A stretch of DNA of 64,000 bases from an uncultured Flavobacteriaceae bacterium (GTDB lineage Bacteria; Bacteroidota; Bacteroidia; Flavobacteriales; Flavobacteriaceae). The notes beneath the pieces were generated by a model. The model was not told the origin of the DNA. It saw only the letters and a program-made list of their open reading frames with translations, and ran no database searches. This document shows positions 26,585 to 34,882 of the stretch, in pieces. The stretch covers positions 620,001 through 684,000 of the forward strand of contig CANLWN010000003.1 of the NCBI GenBank assembly GCA_947494825.1, written 5' to 3'. The translations under genes were made by a program, and so were the position numbers. Every line of letters begins with the position of its first letter. Positions within the stretch are counted from its first letter, which is position 1.

Positions 26585-27562
26585 ATGAAAAAACTTTTTA
26601 CGCTTTTAATAATAATTACCTCTTTTAGCTTGTCTGCACAAAATATTGACTATTCGTTTCCTGAAGGTTACGAAAACGAAATATCCAAAAAGGAATATAA
26701 ATATTTGATCAACGAATCAGTAAAAGCCATTACTCGAAATTATAAAATAGCTTCTATAATCGAAGGAGTAGTAAAACTTGAAGAAGGACAAGACTACTCG
26801 GTTGTTAATCTTCACAATCTGATTTTAAAATGCTCTGAAATAGATAAAGAGGAATGGTCAGAATTGATAAATTCTCATTTTGACAGTATGCACGAGTCAA
26901 TAGAAAAACAAAAGGAACTTGACCCAAATAAGTTTGAAACTTTGGTCGATTATTTTAGCATCAGAATTTATCAAGAGAGCTTTGTAATTCAAAACGGGGG
27001 AACTGAAAATCTGATTACTAAAAAACATTTGGACGGAACTGTATCACTTCTAATGTTAGATTTGCCATCAACATTCACACCTATTCAAAAAAAAATGTTT
27101 GATTTATGGGATAAAACTGTTGATGATGTTTTTGAAATTGCTCAAAAAAATGTAAACAAGCAGGAGTTTACCAAAATGACCGAATCGATTGACGTAAATG
27201 AGCAAAAAATTGAAGCTCATTTTATAGAAAATGAAGATTATGGAGCAAGTCTTGCGCTTGACTTAAAGAACAACACACCTGAATTTATTGGAGAATGGGG
27301 TTCAGTTGTTGCCATACCAAACAAAGGAATTGTGAACATTTGTAAAGTTTCAAAAGACGAACCTTTTGATTTTATTCTATTTATTCAAAAATTTAAACCT
27401 GTAGTTGAACAATTTTATAATCAACATCCTCAACCGATTTCAGCTAATTTCTATTGGTATTATAACGGTCAATTTACTAGAATTAATGTTATAGATAGTA
27501 ATGGAGAAATAAATGTGATTTCACCAATGGGGTTAACCGAATTAATGACTAAAAAAAAATAA
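26585..27562 (+). CDS. Exported protein of unknown function
   Basis: 325 aa from ATG 26585, chosen because it gives a standard signal peptide (MKKLFTLLIIITSFSLSAQ); the frame is open back into the attC site. No recognised domain. The N-terminal half is helical; the C-terminal ~120 residues look alpha/beta with EWGSVVAIPNKGIVNICKVS and a closing FYWYYNGQFTRINVID. Single-gene cassette between A7 and A8. Confidence 0.6.
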   Translation: MKKLFTLLIIITSFSLSAQNIDYSFPEGYENEISKKEYKYLINESVKAITRNYKIASIIEGVVKLEEGQDYSVVNLHNLILKCSEIDKEEWSELINSHFDSMHESIEKQKELDPNKFETLVDYFSIRIYQESFVIQNGGTENLITKKHLDGTVSLLMLDLPSTFTPIQKKMFDLWDKTVDDVFEIAQKNVNKQEFTKMTESIDVNEQKIEAHFIENEDYGASLALDLKNNTPEFIGEWGSVVAIPNKGIVNICKVSKDEPFDFILFIQKFKPVVEQFYNQHPQPISANFYWYYNGQFTRINVIDSNGEINVISPMGLTELMTKKK

Positions 27563-27567
27563 AAACA

Positions 27568-27722
27568 GCACACAACATTGGTTATAAGTAATTGCTTGTT
27601 CTCGCCTACCCTTCGACAAGCTCAGGACAGGCTTCTGAAAATCTGTGCGGATTTTCAGTTTGGTGTGTACTTGTAAAGTTAAGTGCTAAATCACGCAACT
27701 ACTCATAGCCGAGACCGTTAGG
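27568..27722 (+). repeat. attC-like site A8
   Basis: R'' ACACAACA, GGTTATAAGTAATTGC, central hairpin CTGAAAATC/GATTTTCAG (27635-27658), CTCATAGCC, R' CCGTTAGG (27715-27722). Confidence 0.75.
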
Positions 27723-27741
27723 TACAAGCTGAATAGTGCAA

Positions 27742-28122
27742 ATGAAAAGACTTTATATCGGAATTGTTGGACTTTTAATTATTGTTGGCTGTGCTGGACT
27801 TGAGAAAAAAGAAATCAAGTTGAAAGAGGTTGGACTTGATGACTGTATGGGAAAAAGCATAATGCTGACTCTGCCAATTGGATTAAATAAAACTGACCGA
27901 AATTATTATGAAGAAGGATTTATCATCTCCTATTCTTATACTGATTCTAGCATCGTATCTATTCTCTGTGGTGCAAATGCCGAGTTGAATTTATCCAAAA
28001 TCTTTAACGAGAATAAATTATCTCGAAAAGAAAGAATTCTGGGACGTACTATGATATATGAAAATGTTCCAAAAGAACGAAAAATAGAATTTGACAAAGC
28101 TTTTGACCAAATGATGGAATAA
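27742..28122 (+). CDS. Small lipoprotein of unknown function
   Basis: 126 aa from ATG 27742. Lipobox LIIVGC (Cys17). The short mature domain contains GKSIMLTLPIGLNKTDRNYY and YSYTDSSIVSILCGANAELN, apparently beta-rich; no family recognised. Cassette between A8 and A9. Confidence 0.65.
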   Translation: MKRLYIGIVGLLIIVGCAGLEKKEIKLKEVGLDDCMGKSIMLTLPIGLNKTDRNYYEEGFIISYSYTDSSIVSILCGANAELNLSKIFNENKLSRKERILGRTMIYENVPKERKIEFDKAFDQMME

Positions 28123-28130
28123 AAGCCTGT

Positions 28131-28234
28131 GCCTAACAATACCTATAATCCATTGCGGCTTTTTAACAATAATGAAAAACACTAACTTTAAAACGGCTCG
28201 ATTCCTAAACGGAATCATAGCCCAAACCGTTGTA
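28131..28234 (+). repeat. attC-like site A9
   Basis: R'' GCCTAACA (28131-28138), ACCTATAAT, CATAGCC, R' CCGTTGTA (28227-28234). The closest of all sites to the classical RYYYAAC...GTTRRRY form. Confidence 0.75.
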
Positions 28235-28248
28235 CAACATGCTATAAA

Positions 28249-29061
28249 ATGTTCAATCCGACAAGGAGAAATAGAAATATAGGAACTGCTAAGCAGGGTT
28301 ATGGGCAGAATAATCGGAACGTCGTTTCAAACAGTTGGAATGACCTGCGAATATTTTGGGAGAAACTTGTAGAATACACTGTTGTCAAACGGGATATCAA
28401 TGGAAAAAACTACACGTTTCTTGTTGAGAAGACAAGAAAGAATAGTGTTCATCCTTGCACAATTGATGACATTGAACAAATAATCAAACTTCTTAACCCA
28501 AACGATTTAGAAGACTTAAGTCTGATTGTACTACGCCAACCTAAAAGACGAGAAGAAACGTTAAAAGGAGTTTGGGGACGATTAAATTATTTCGTGGAAA
28601 TTGACATTCATGAAGGACCAGCAATTATGTTGGAGTCATTCGATTTTGATAGAACAATTAAATGGTCAAAATCTTTAAAAACCCAAGACAGGAAGGAATT
28701 TGAACGACTCCGTAATGACGGACATAAAATGACCGAAAACAAAAGAGAATATATTATTTATCCAACAATTACCGGATTACGAAATACAATGCTTTATCGG
28801 ACTTTTATTCACGAAGTTGGACATTATGTTGAGTATTTGGAGAAAATCGAAAGGCCTTCAAGAAAAGATACCGACTACGATTTTTGGGCCGATTATGATA
28901 AGATTCCTTCCCAAGAAAAAGAAAATTTTGCTCACGCATATGCTGAAAGAGTAACGAAAGAATTGACTGAAAAAGGACTTATTCCATTTGAGAGAATATT
29001 AGATAAAACCTCAATAATGTCGGAAAAAATGAATATTTCTGATTTCATCATTTCGGAATAA
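28249..29061 (+). CDS. Putative zinc metallopeptidase (HEVGH)
   Basis: 270 aa, no signal peptide. TFIHEVGHYVEYLEKI near residue 187 is a gluzincin-like HExxH motif on a hydrophobic helix, and KENFAHAYAERVTKEL about 35 residues later offers a Glu as third ligand. The N-terminal half is unassigned (KNYTFLVEKTRKNSVHPCTI). Similar free-standing zincins occur as secreted-toxin domains and as mobile-element proteases; which applies here is unknown. Cassette between A9 and A10. Confidence 0.6.
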   Translation: MFNPTRRNRNIGTAKQGYGQNNRNVVSNSWNDLRIFWEKLVEYTVVKRDINGKNYTFLVEKTRKNSVHPCTIDDIEQIIKLLNPNDLEDLSLIVLRQPKRREETLKGVWGRLNYFVEIDIHEGPAIMLESFDFDRTIKWSKSLKTQDRKEFERLRNDGHKMTENKREYIIYPTITGLRNTMLYRTFIHEVGHYVEYLEKIERPSRKDTDYDFWADYDKIPSQEKENFAHAYAERVTKELTEKGLIPFERILDKTSIMSEKMNISDFIISE

Positions 29062-29068
29062 TATCGTT

Positions 29069-29159
29069 GTACAACAAAACCTATACCCCGCCTGCCTTCT
29101 ACGCTACCACGAAAATTCCTACCTTTAATCAGCTGCGATTTCATAGTGAGTCCGTTACC
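29069..29159 (+). repeat. attC-like site A10
   Basis: R'' GTACAACA (29069-29076), ACCTATACC, TTTCATAGTG, R' CCGTTACC (29152-29159). Confidence 0.65.
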
Positions 29160-29171
29160 TTCAAGCTAAAA

Positions 29172-29552
29172 ATGACAAACACTGAACAAAATATCGAACC
29201 TCCATTTAATCAGGAATTTTGTACGCAATTGGAATACGAGATTTGTCATAATTTGGAAAAATCGGATGACCCGGAATTAAAAGGGTTTTGGTGCGACGGA
29301 GTTTCGTGGTTTCCGGCCGACAACCAACTGACCAAAAAACACGTGAATGACAAGCGGAAAATAGAGACTAAGGCATGGATAGGGAAAACAGGACAAACGG
29401 AATATAAAGCGACTATTCATTTCGGAAAAATAGCGTTGAGCAGATATGCAAAAGGGTTGGATTTGACCGAGTGCATTCCTAACTCCGAATCCAAAGTTGA
29501 ATGGATTGAAATTGATATTGAGAATAGCACCGTGGAAATCAGATTGCATTAA
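29172..29552 (+). CDS. Unknown cassette protein, paralogue of 20294-20674
   Basis: 126 aa, very similar to the product at 20294, including the KGFWCDGVSWFP and C-terminal EWIEIDIENSTVEIRL segments; most differences are conservative (e.g. ALTECIPSLES versus DLTECIPNSES). Here it is preceded by an intact R' box 13 nt upstream, the best guide to where the cassette begins. No domain recognised. Confidence 0.7.
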   Translation: MTNTEQNIEPPFNQEFCTQLEYEICHNLEKSDDPELKGFWCDGVSWFPADNQLTKKHVNDKRKIETKAWIGKTGQTEYKATIHFGKIALSRYAKGLDLTECIPNSESKVEWIEIDIENSTVEIRLH

Positions 29553-29650
29553 AATAATGACATAAGAAGAAATAGAAGATAGATGCAACAAAACCTCCAA
29601 AGAACCTTGGAAATTGGACGACTGAAAAACAAAACGGAAAAGGGCCAGCT

Positions 29651-29681
29651 CCCAACAACAACTATAACCTAGACCATTGGT
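29651..29681 (+). repeat. Minimal attC-like site A11
   Basis: CCCAACAACAACTATAACC directly followed by TAGACCATTGGT: R'' and R' with almost no central region. Possibly a deleted site. Confidence 0.45.
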
Positions 29682-29685
29682 ATCA

Positions 29686-30153
29686 ATGCCGAAAAACCTT
29701 ATGAGATTATCAATAACACTATTAATGTTCACCATCTGTCCCTTGATCTTTGCGCAGGATGGGTCGGACATCAACTATATTAAACCAGAAAATCTAAACA
29801 GCTCCCATATTGAAAAAACCTGTCAAATAGACTTTGGGGCAAGGTCTTTTGGAGGCCAAACTATGGACACGCTCAAATTGGAAGTCAAAGGTGAGCTTAT
29901 CAAGTTTGTTGAACGGCGGGTAGATAATGGCTTTAACAATTGGTTCAAGGAACAGTATCTGGAAGCAATCACTCCAGAAAAAAACCCAGCGATACGATTG
30001 AAGTACGCTAAAATAGACAGTTTAAGCCCCGAAAAAATATATGTAACGAGTATATTGGGGTATTATCGTGATGGGTTGCCGTTGGATTCCATAACACTGA
30101 TCCATCATTATTATTTGAGAAAAAACATAGCTGAAATTCTAATTAAACATTGA
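29686..30153 (+). CDS. Exported protein of unknown function
   Basis: 155 aa from ATG 29686; ATG 29701 is an alternative that gives the shorter signal MRLSITLLMFTICPLIFAQ. The mature part begins DGSDINYIKPENL and has no recognised family. Its TGA overlaps the TTG start of the following membrane protein gene by 4 nt, so the two are coupled in one cassette. Confidence 0.6.
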   Translation: MPKNLMRLSITLLMFTICPLIFAQDGSDINYIKPENLNSSHIEKTCQIDFGARSFGGQTMDTLKLEVKGELIKFVERRVDNGFNNWFKEQYLEAITPEKNPAIRLKYAKIDSLSPEKIYVTSILGYYRDGLPLDSITLIHHYYLRKNIAEILIKH

Positions 30154-30659
30154 GAAGAAAAGAAATTTATTGGTTGCTTGGAACAATCGCCTTAGTGCTC
30201 ATTTTGAATCTAGCAATTTTTGGAATTGACGGATTTAAAACTGACTCGACTTTTAGCTTGAATGTTCATAATACATACTACGTGGTTGAAAACATTCAAT
30301 TTTTATTTCCACTTTTTGTTTTGATGTTTTTTTGCGTTTATAGTATCCGAACACTAGGGCGGAATTTTAAAAATTTGACTGCAAATCTGATTTTAATGAT
30401 TGCAACGATTCTTTTAATTTTACTTATCGCAAGTGTAAATTCAATCATTGATTCGCTGATACAACCAACTTCAGGCTGGACCATATATCCTCCTTTAAGT
30501 TCTGAAGAAATTGTATCGGAAATTGAACCTGGGGTCAAACCATATGAAAACAATTTTGAGGTTTTTTCCAATGCGATGCTCATAGTCCAAATATTGCTGC
30601 TGATTTTATTGGGGTACTGTGGGTTTAAAACTGGACTGAATTATAAACGAAGGGAATAA
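30150..30659 (+). CDS. Membrane protein with cytochrome-oxidase-subunit-I-like motifs
   Basis: 169 aa from TTG 30150 (overlaps the previous stop). Four predicted helices (about 7-25, 47-65, 76-98, 140-160). Two short motifs, LNVHNTYYVVENIQFLF and GWTIYPPLSS, resemble segments of haem-copper oxidase subunit I (D-x-H-D-T-Y-F-V and W-T-x-Y-P-P-L). The protein lacks the His ligands and is far too short to be an oxidase. I infer a degenerate or repurposed relative, function unknown. Confidence 0.6.
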   Translation: MRRKEIYWLLGTIALVLILNLAIFGIDGFKTDSTFSLNVHNTYYVVENIQFLFPLFVLMFFCVYSIRTLGRNFKNLTANLILMIATILLILLIASVNSIIDSLIQPTSGWTIYPPLSSEEIVSEIEPGVKPYENNFEVFSNAMLIVQILLLILLGYCGFKTGLNYKRRE

Positions 30660-30667
30660 AAAACCTT

Positions 30668-30719
30668 TTTCAACATTGGCTATTACCAGCAAGAAGGAAT
30701 CATGATCAAATCGTTAGCC
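30668..30719 (+). repeat. attC-like site A12, short
   Basis: TTTCAACA, TGGCTATTACC, then GAATCATGATC and R' CGTTAGCC (30712-30719); 52 nt in all. Confidence 0.6.
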
Positions 30720-30731
30720 ATAATATAAAAA

Positions 30732-31331
30732 ATGAGAATTGTAATCTATTTATCACTTTTATTGTTTCAATGCCAAATAGCAATTGGACAAGAAGATGCT
30801 ATCTATATTTCTGACGATAAGCTGTATGGCGAATTAAAAGAAGGGCTTTCAAAACAAGATACAATCATAGAATTAAAGCAAAATGGAATTCTATTAGGAA
30901 AAGGAGCAGTCGCAGTAAGTAAGTATGGAGTGAGCAACTTAAAGGTTGGTTACTGGAAAGAATACCATGAAAATGGAAATCTAAAAATGGAAGGAGATTA
31001 CCGATTAGGCTCTTACATAAGTTGTTGTACTGGTGGAGCGTGCAGGTCTTTCCACTATTATCGGACCGGACCATGGAAATTCTATACTGATAAAGGTGAA
31101 CTAAAATACGAATTGACTTTTGAACCGACCGAATTACATATCGACACGACCTGCGAAGGCGGAGACAAACTACTATTTGGAATAATAAAAGAAATTCCGC
31201 TAAAATATTGGGGAGATTTGATAAGTGACGAAATATTCGAGCTTCAGCGAATTAGAACTGAAGACGATTATTCCATTGAAATTTGGACACCTTTGAACGG
31301 ACGAATTTTTATTGAGTCAAAAATAAAATAA
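30732..31331 (+). CDS. Exported MORN-variant repeat protein
   Basis: 199 aa with signal peptide (ending ..QCQIAIGQ). It carries at least two MORN-variant/YwqK-like repeats: KVGYWKEYHENGNLKMEGDY at about 75-95 and GPWKFYTDKGELKYELTFEP at about 114-133, separated by a Cys-rich loop (SCCTGGACRS). Such repeats often occur in toxin/antitoxin-like or lipid-contacting proteins. Cassette between A12 and a type C element. Confidence 0.7.
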   Translation: MRIVIYLSLLLFQCQIAIGQEDAIYISDDKLYGELKEGLSKQDTIIELKQNGILLGKGAVAVSKYGVSNLKVGYWKEYHENGNLKMEGDYRLGSYISCCTGGACRSFHYYRTGPWKFYTDKGELKYELTFEPTELHIDTTCEGGDKLLFGIIKEIPLKYWGDLISDEIFELQRIRTEDDYSIEIWTPLNGRIFIESKIK

Positions 31332-31365
31332 CGTACCATAGCTAGCTACAACCATAACCCTCTTG

Positions 31366-31446
31366 CCGGTTTTCCTCCAAAAAGTAGTATTTTCATTTCT
31401 TATAGCATGGATGTACGGAGTTTTACAGATGTCCATTTGTTAGCCT
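31366..31446 (+). repeat. Type C junction element
   Basis: CCGGTTTTCC, AAAAAGTAGTATTTTCAT, hairpin GGATGTACGG..ACAGATGTCC and terminal TTGTTAGCC. Confidence 0.6.
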
Positions 31447-31451
31447 CAATT

Positions 31452-32576
31452 ATGAAGAAAATTCGAATTCTACTTATCCTCATTGGGTTTGCTCATATAG
31501 TTCAAGGGCAATCTTTGGATTCCGACATCTTCTGGCTTGCCATAGAATCAGAATCTGCCGGAAAAGGGGGCGTGATTTCACCACTAAATGGATTCGCATT
31601 TAATTTCGGAAAAAAGGAATCCAACCTAACTCACATATTTTCTGATTCCATCGGTACAATGCCTTTAAAGGTTATGAGAAAAAAAATTAAATCAGGAAAG
31701 GACTTGTTCGGTAAAATCATACATCAGGACAAAGACAGCTTGATATTAATTGTCGATGAAAATATGCGTGTAAAATTTGTTCCTCTAAAACCGGAAGACA
31801 AAATTAAAGGGACAGTAGATTTTTGGAATCACACCGATTGGACAATTCATGGCGATAATTTTACACAACACTTTAGGCTGCTGGACCAACCTTGGAAATG
31901 GAAGTCAGATGACCCTGCTAAAATATGTCTAATTACAACAGTCAGAAAAAATTATAAAAACTCCCATACTGAAAAGTGGAATTTGAAAATTATAGGTGGC
32001 AATCACCTTTTTATCAAGACATATGGACAGGTGGAAAAAGACATTTATCTAGTAAAAGAGTATCTAAAGGACGCTGTTGTTTTACGGAGTTTGAGTTACA
32101 ATCAGAACCCCCAAGAGCTTAAACTGATGAAAATTCCGTCCCTTTCCTTAAAGGACAGAAAAGATATTGAACAAAAGATAAAAGGACATAGATGGATAGG
32201 TGCTGAATTGATTAAAAAAGCCAGCTCATTCGAAGAGGAAGCATCCAATGGCCGGAGCATATCTGGCTTTTATGCTAGGGACACGCTATTATTCCAAAAA
32301 AAATCTTTAACTAATAAAGGTTTGTCGTTCAGTTTTTTGACCAATTCAAAATACGAAATCTACGAATCGGATTCTTTAAGGTTAAGCGGAAACTGGAAAA
32401 TATCCGATACCGGCCAACAAATCGTTTTAAATCTAGGTTGTAACCCGGAAGACTACATAGATTTGATAGAATTAAGTCCAAACAACTTTACTATAGGAAA
32501 ATTGGACCGGTTTCAAGTTGGAGACAGAAAAAGGGACTACATCGTATACTATTATAAACTGAAACTGGAAAAATAA
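31452..32576 (+). CDS. Exported protein with lipocalin-like C-terminal domain
   Basis: 374 aa from ATG 31452; the frame is open through the type C element, but this start gives a signal peptide (MKKIRILLILIGFAHIVQGQ). The N-terminal 250 residues are unassigned. The last ~100 (GFYARDTLLFQKKSL..SFSFLTNSKYEIYESDSL..GNWKISDTGQQIVLNL..) have the strand order of a lipocalin-like small-barrel domain common in Bacteroidota. Single-gene cassette between type C and A13. Confidence 0.55.
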   Translation: MKKIRILLILIGFAHIVQGQSLDSDIFWLAIESESAGKGGVISPLNGFAFNFGKKESNLTHIFSDSIGTMPLKVMRKKIKSGKDLFGKIIHQDKDSLILIVDENMRVKFVPLKPEDKIKGTVDFWNHTDWTIHGDNFTQHFRLLDQPWKWKSDDPAKICLITTVRKNYKNSHTEKWNLKIIGGNHLFIKTYGQVEKDIYLVKEYLKDAVVLRSLSYNQNPQELKLMKIPSLSLKDRKDIEQKIKGHRWIGAELIKKASSFEEEASNGRSISGFYARDTLLFQKKSLTNKGLSFSFLTNSKYEIYESDSLRLSGNWKISDTGQQIVLNLGCNPEDYIDLIELSPNNFTIGKLDRFQVGDRKRDYIVYYYKLKLEK

Positions 32577-32580
32577 CTCT

Positions 32581-32678
32581 GACTAACAACAACGGCTATA
32601 ACCTTCGTTCCGGTTTACCTGCCTGCCCTCCAAAGGCGGGCCTGCCGGCAAGCAGGAATCATAACCTGGACCGTTGGC
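32581..32678 (+). repeat. attC-like site A13
   Basis: R'' GACTAACA, ACGGCTATAACC, a GC-rich palindromic centre (CCTGCCTGCCCTCCAAAGGC...), ATCATAACC, R' CCGTTGGC (32671-32678). Confidence 0.7.
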
Positions 32679-32706
32679 AAACCCTTGAAAAATGGTCTAC
32701 TGAAAA

Positions 32707-33216
32707 ATGATAAGAAGTAAATTTAAAATAGGGTTCATTATCTGGTTTTTGTTCATGATGACACTACTAATTGGGGTTATTTGGTTCTTGATAAGAACAG
32801 CTCGGGACTTGATATTTCTGGAAACAGATTTTACATCTTATCTAATCGGATTAATTCTCCTGTTTTTATTTGTTGTTTTAACAGGAGCTTTAAAGGAATT
32901 TAAATACATCTTGATAGATGAAAAAGAAAGACAAGTTAAATGGTACTCTATCCTTTTACCTTTTGGAAAAAAAATAGATCTTAACAACTATGTTGGGCTT
33001 ATGAAAACTACGGAATACAGTGCATCTGGAAAAAGCACATCTTTATATTTGATTGACGACAATTGGACAACTGCTGGTAAAATAAATGGGCTTTTTTATT
33101 CAAACTTTGATGAAATATTAAGCTCCATTAACCTTAAAGAGCTAAAAAATAAAAATCATGGGTTTATTAACTATTTCAAACTTTTGTATACTGGACGTGT
33201 TAAAATAAAAAAGTAG
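32707..33216 (+). CDS. Membrane protein with PH-like soluble part
   Basis: 169 aa. Two N-terminal membrane helices (about 8-30 and 43-62), then a soluble domain with KYILIDEKERQVKWYSILLP, the strand-turn-strand opening seen in bacterial PH-like/YdbS-type domains. Family assignment is tentative. It is followed by a decayed region rather than a clean junction. Confidence 0.5.
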   Translation: MIRSKFKIGFIIWFLFMMTLLIGVIWFLIRTARDLIFLETDFTSYLIGLILLFLFVVLTGALKEFKYILIDEKERQVKWYSILLPFGKKIDLNNYVGLMKTTEYSASGKSTSLYLIDDNWTTAGKINGLFYSNFDEILSSINLKELKNKNHGFINYFKLLYTGRVKIKK

Positions 33217-33281
33217 TTGGATTTCCCTCAACCGCAACTGTTAATGTAGACAGGTCTTTTACTTAGGCCGAAAAAACTACC

Positions 33282-33310
33282 GCCAACAACGGCTATAAAG
33301 TATACTGCTG
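33282..33310 (+). repeat. attC-like left half A14
   Basis: GCCAACA, ACGGCTATAAAGTATACTGC; no R' box follows. The same half-site with the same downstream sequence occurs at 53373. Confidence 0.55.
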
Positions 33311-33545
33311 AAAGCTCAAAAAAACTACCTCCCTCTCAACCAAAAATCCCCATCAACGGGTATTTTTTTGTTTCCGGTTTATTGTCATATTCAAAAGCTC
33401 CTTTTCTTCTCACGAATTCCTACGCTTTCTAATGGACCCAAAGCAGCAAACGTTGTGAAAAAGTTTTGGGAGCTCCTAAAGGGAATCCATAAGAAAAACC
33501 AACAAAAAGCTGTACTTTGGGAGGATCCCTTTGAGGAGGGATAGC
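33311..33545 (+). pseudogene. Decayed copy of the 53400-53640 HTH/recombinase-like segment
   Basis: The stretch matches 53401-53640 base for base over long runs (e.g. CCCATCAACGGGTATTTTTTTG then GTTTCC, and CTGTACTTTGGGAGG) but the frame is broken and ends in a stop after GAGGAGGGATAG. It includes a terminator-like stem at 33342-33369. Nothing else is recognised in 33217-33723. Confidence 0.5.
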
Positions 33546-33660
33546 TAAGACCTTATAAAAATGATGGCTTTTGACTTCCAATATATTCACAAAATCGAAC
33601 ATTGGCATGAAGCAAAAAAATTATTGATTTACCTTAAAAGGTATTCTATATAGATCAAAT

Positions 33661-33707
33661 TGATAAGGTTATATGGAATTTTCCTTATATCCAATAGTTA
33701 TAGGCAA
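33661..33707 (+). repeat. Type C junction element
   Basis: GGTTATATGGAA and TTCCTTATATCC form a stem (10 of 12 paired) around TT, followed by AATAGTTATAGGC. Nearly the same as 22136-22185. Confidence 0.55.
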
Positions 33708-33723
33708 GCACAGAACAACATAA

Positions 33724-34644
33724 ATGAAAAACTTAACAACCATAATTTTAATGCTAAATTTTCTTACAAGTTGGGGACAAAATAAAGAGGACGAAAAATT
33801 CATTACTTGGGAACAATTCATTCAAAATTTCGGAAAGGAAATGGTTTCTGCTCAAGACGTATTCAATAACATGAAGGAAAGTGGTGTTAGTGATTTTTCA
33901 TTGGCAAAATTTGATTTCCATTTTGTTTCTAATACAAAAAGCAAACTTGAAAAGTTACAAGAGTTTCTTAAAGAACATTATCCTTATGAAATAAAATCTA
34001 TTAAGAAAATTAAAAAAGGACTTTGGGAATTAAACGGAGAAACCAATGAAATACCAATAACTGAAGATATTTTACTTTATTGGGGTTTGGATATGTATAA
34101 AAGAGGTTATGAATTTGACGCAAAGTTAGATGGATATGGAGCACCTTTTGACCCTAAAAATCAAAAATACCCGAATTTTGACAACTCTAAAGAAGACTCT
34201 TATTTTGACAAAGGAGTTGAATGCTATAATTCTGGTGATTTAAGTGGAGCAATAATAAATTGGACTATTACTATAAAAATCAATCCAAAAAATCCAAATT
34301 CTTATTATTCAAGAGCAATAGTCAAAAACGAATTATATACTTGGAAGTCTTCTCTTAAAGATTATGACAAAGCAATTGAAATCGCACCTGACTTTATAAG
34401 TGCTTTGACAAATCGCGGGAGTGTAAAAGATGAGAATGGAGATTACGCAGGAGCAATTGAAGATTACAACAAAGTAATAAACTTGGAAAAAGTTGATATT
34501 GAAAATAAACAAATGGCTTATTTCAATAAAGGAAACTCTGAATTTAATCTCGGAAATAACGATAACGCTTGTAAAGATTGGAATAAAGCATATGAACTTG
34601 GAGCCGAATATGCTTTGGAAAGAATTAATGAAAAATGTAAATAG
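33724..34644 (+). CDS. Exported RraB-like plus TPR fusion protein
   Basis: 306 aa with signal peptide (MKNLTTIILMLNFLTSWGQ). Residues about 55-145 (FDFHFVSNTKSKLEKLQEFL..LYWGLDMYKRGYEFDAKLDG) follow the pattern of RraB/DUF1260 domains, which in E. coli inhibit RNase E. A TPR block follows (about 155-300: KGVECYNSGDLSGAIINWTI, RAIVKNELYTWKSSLKDYDK, GSVKDENGDYAGAIEDYNKV, KGNSEFNLGNNDNACKDWNK). The signal peptide puts the RraB-like part outside the cytoplasm, so an RNase role is unlikely. Confidence 0.65.
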   Translation: MKNLTTIILMLNFLTSWGQNKEDEKFITWEQFIQNFGKEMVSAQDVFNNMKESGVSDFSLAKFDFHFVSNTKSKLEKLQEFLKEHYPYEIKSIKKIKKGLWELNGETNEIPITEDILLYWGLDMYKRGYEFDAKLDGYGAPFDPKNQKYPNFDNSKEDSYFDKGVECYNSGDLSGAIINWTITIKINPKNPNSYYSRAIVKNELYTWKSSLKDYDKAIEIAPDFISALTNRGSVKDENGDYAGAIEDYNKVINLEKVDIENKQMAYFNKGNSEFNLGNNDNACKDWNKAYELGAEYALERINEKCK

Positions 34645-34652
34645 AAAAGCCA

Positions 34653-34870
34653 GCCTATAACAATGACTATAGTTAATACGGGTTTTGGTGCTTAACCTAA
34701 AGTTTAGAGCTTATAACCAAGTCCGCCAAATCTTTGGATTTGGTTTTTAAGAATGATAAGTTAAAAACAAAATATAAAAATTCGGTTCTGTGTTAACCTG
34801 CCTGCCGGTTTACCTGCCTGCGGCAGGCAGGGTTTGGTGCCACACCAAAATAATAGCCGAGACCGTTGGC
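34653..34870 (+). repeat. attC-like site A15 with 115-bp repeated centre
   Basis: R''-like CCTATAACA, TGACTATAG, then the 115-bp block 34717-34831 shared with A5 (two mismatches), ATAATAGCC, R' CCGTTGGC (34863-34870). Confidence 0.7.
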
Positions 34871-34882
34871 AAACATGTGAAA

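Noticed and set aside
30150-30659. Naming the membrane protein a cytochrome c oxidase subunit
   Set aside because: Too short, no haem or copper His ligands; only two short motifs are similar.
34790-34882. N-terminal extensions reading through junction sites (also at 23195, 26558, 31407, 45762, 56853)
   Set aside because: The extra residues are translations of attC-like or type C DNA; a downstream ATG gives a proper signal peptide or known domain start in each case.
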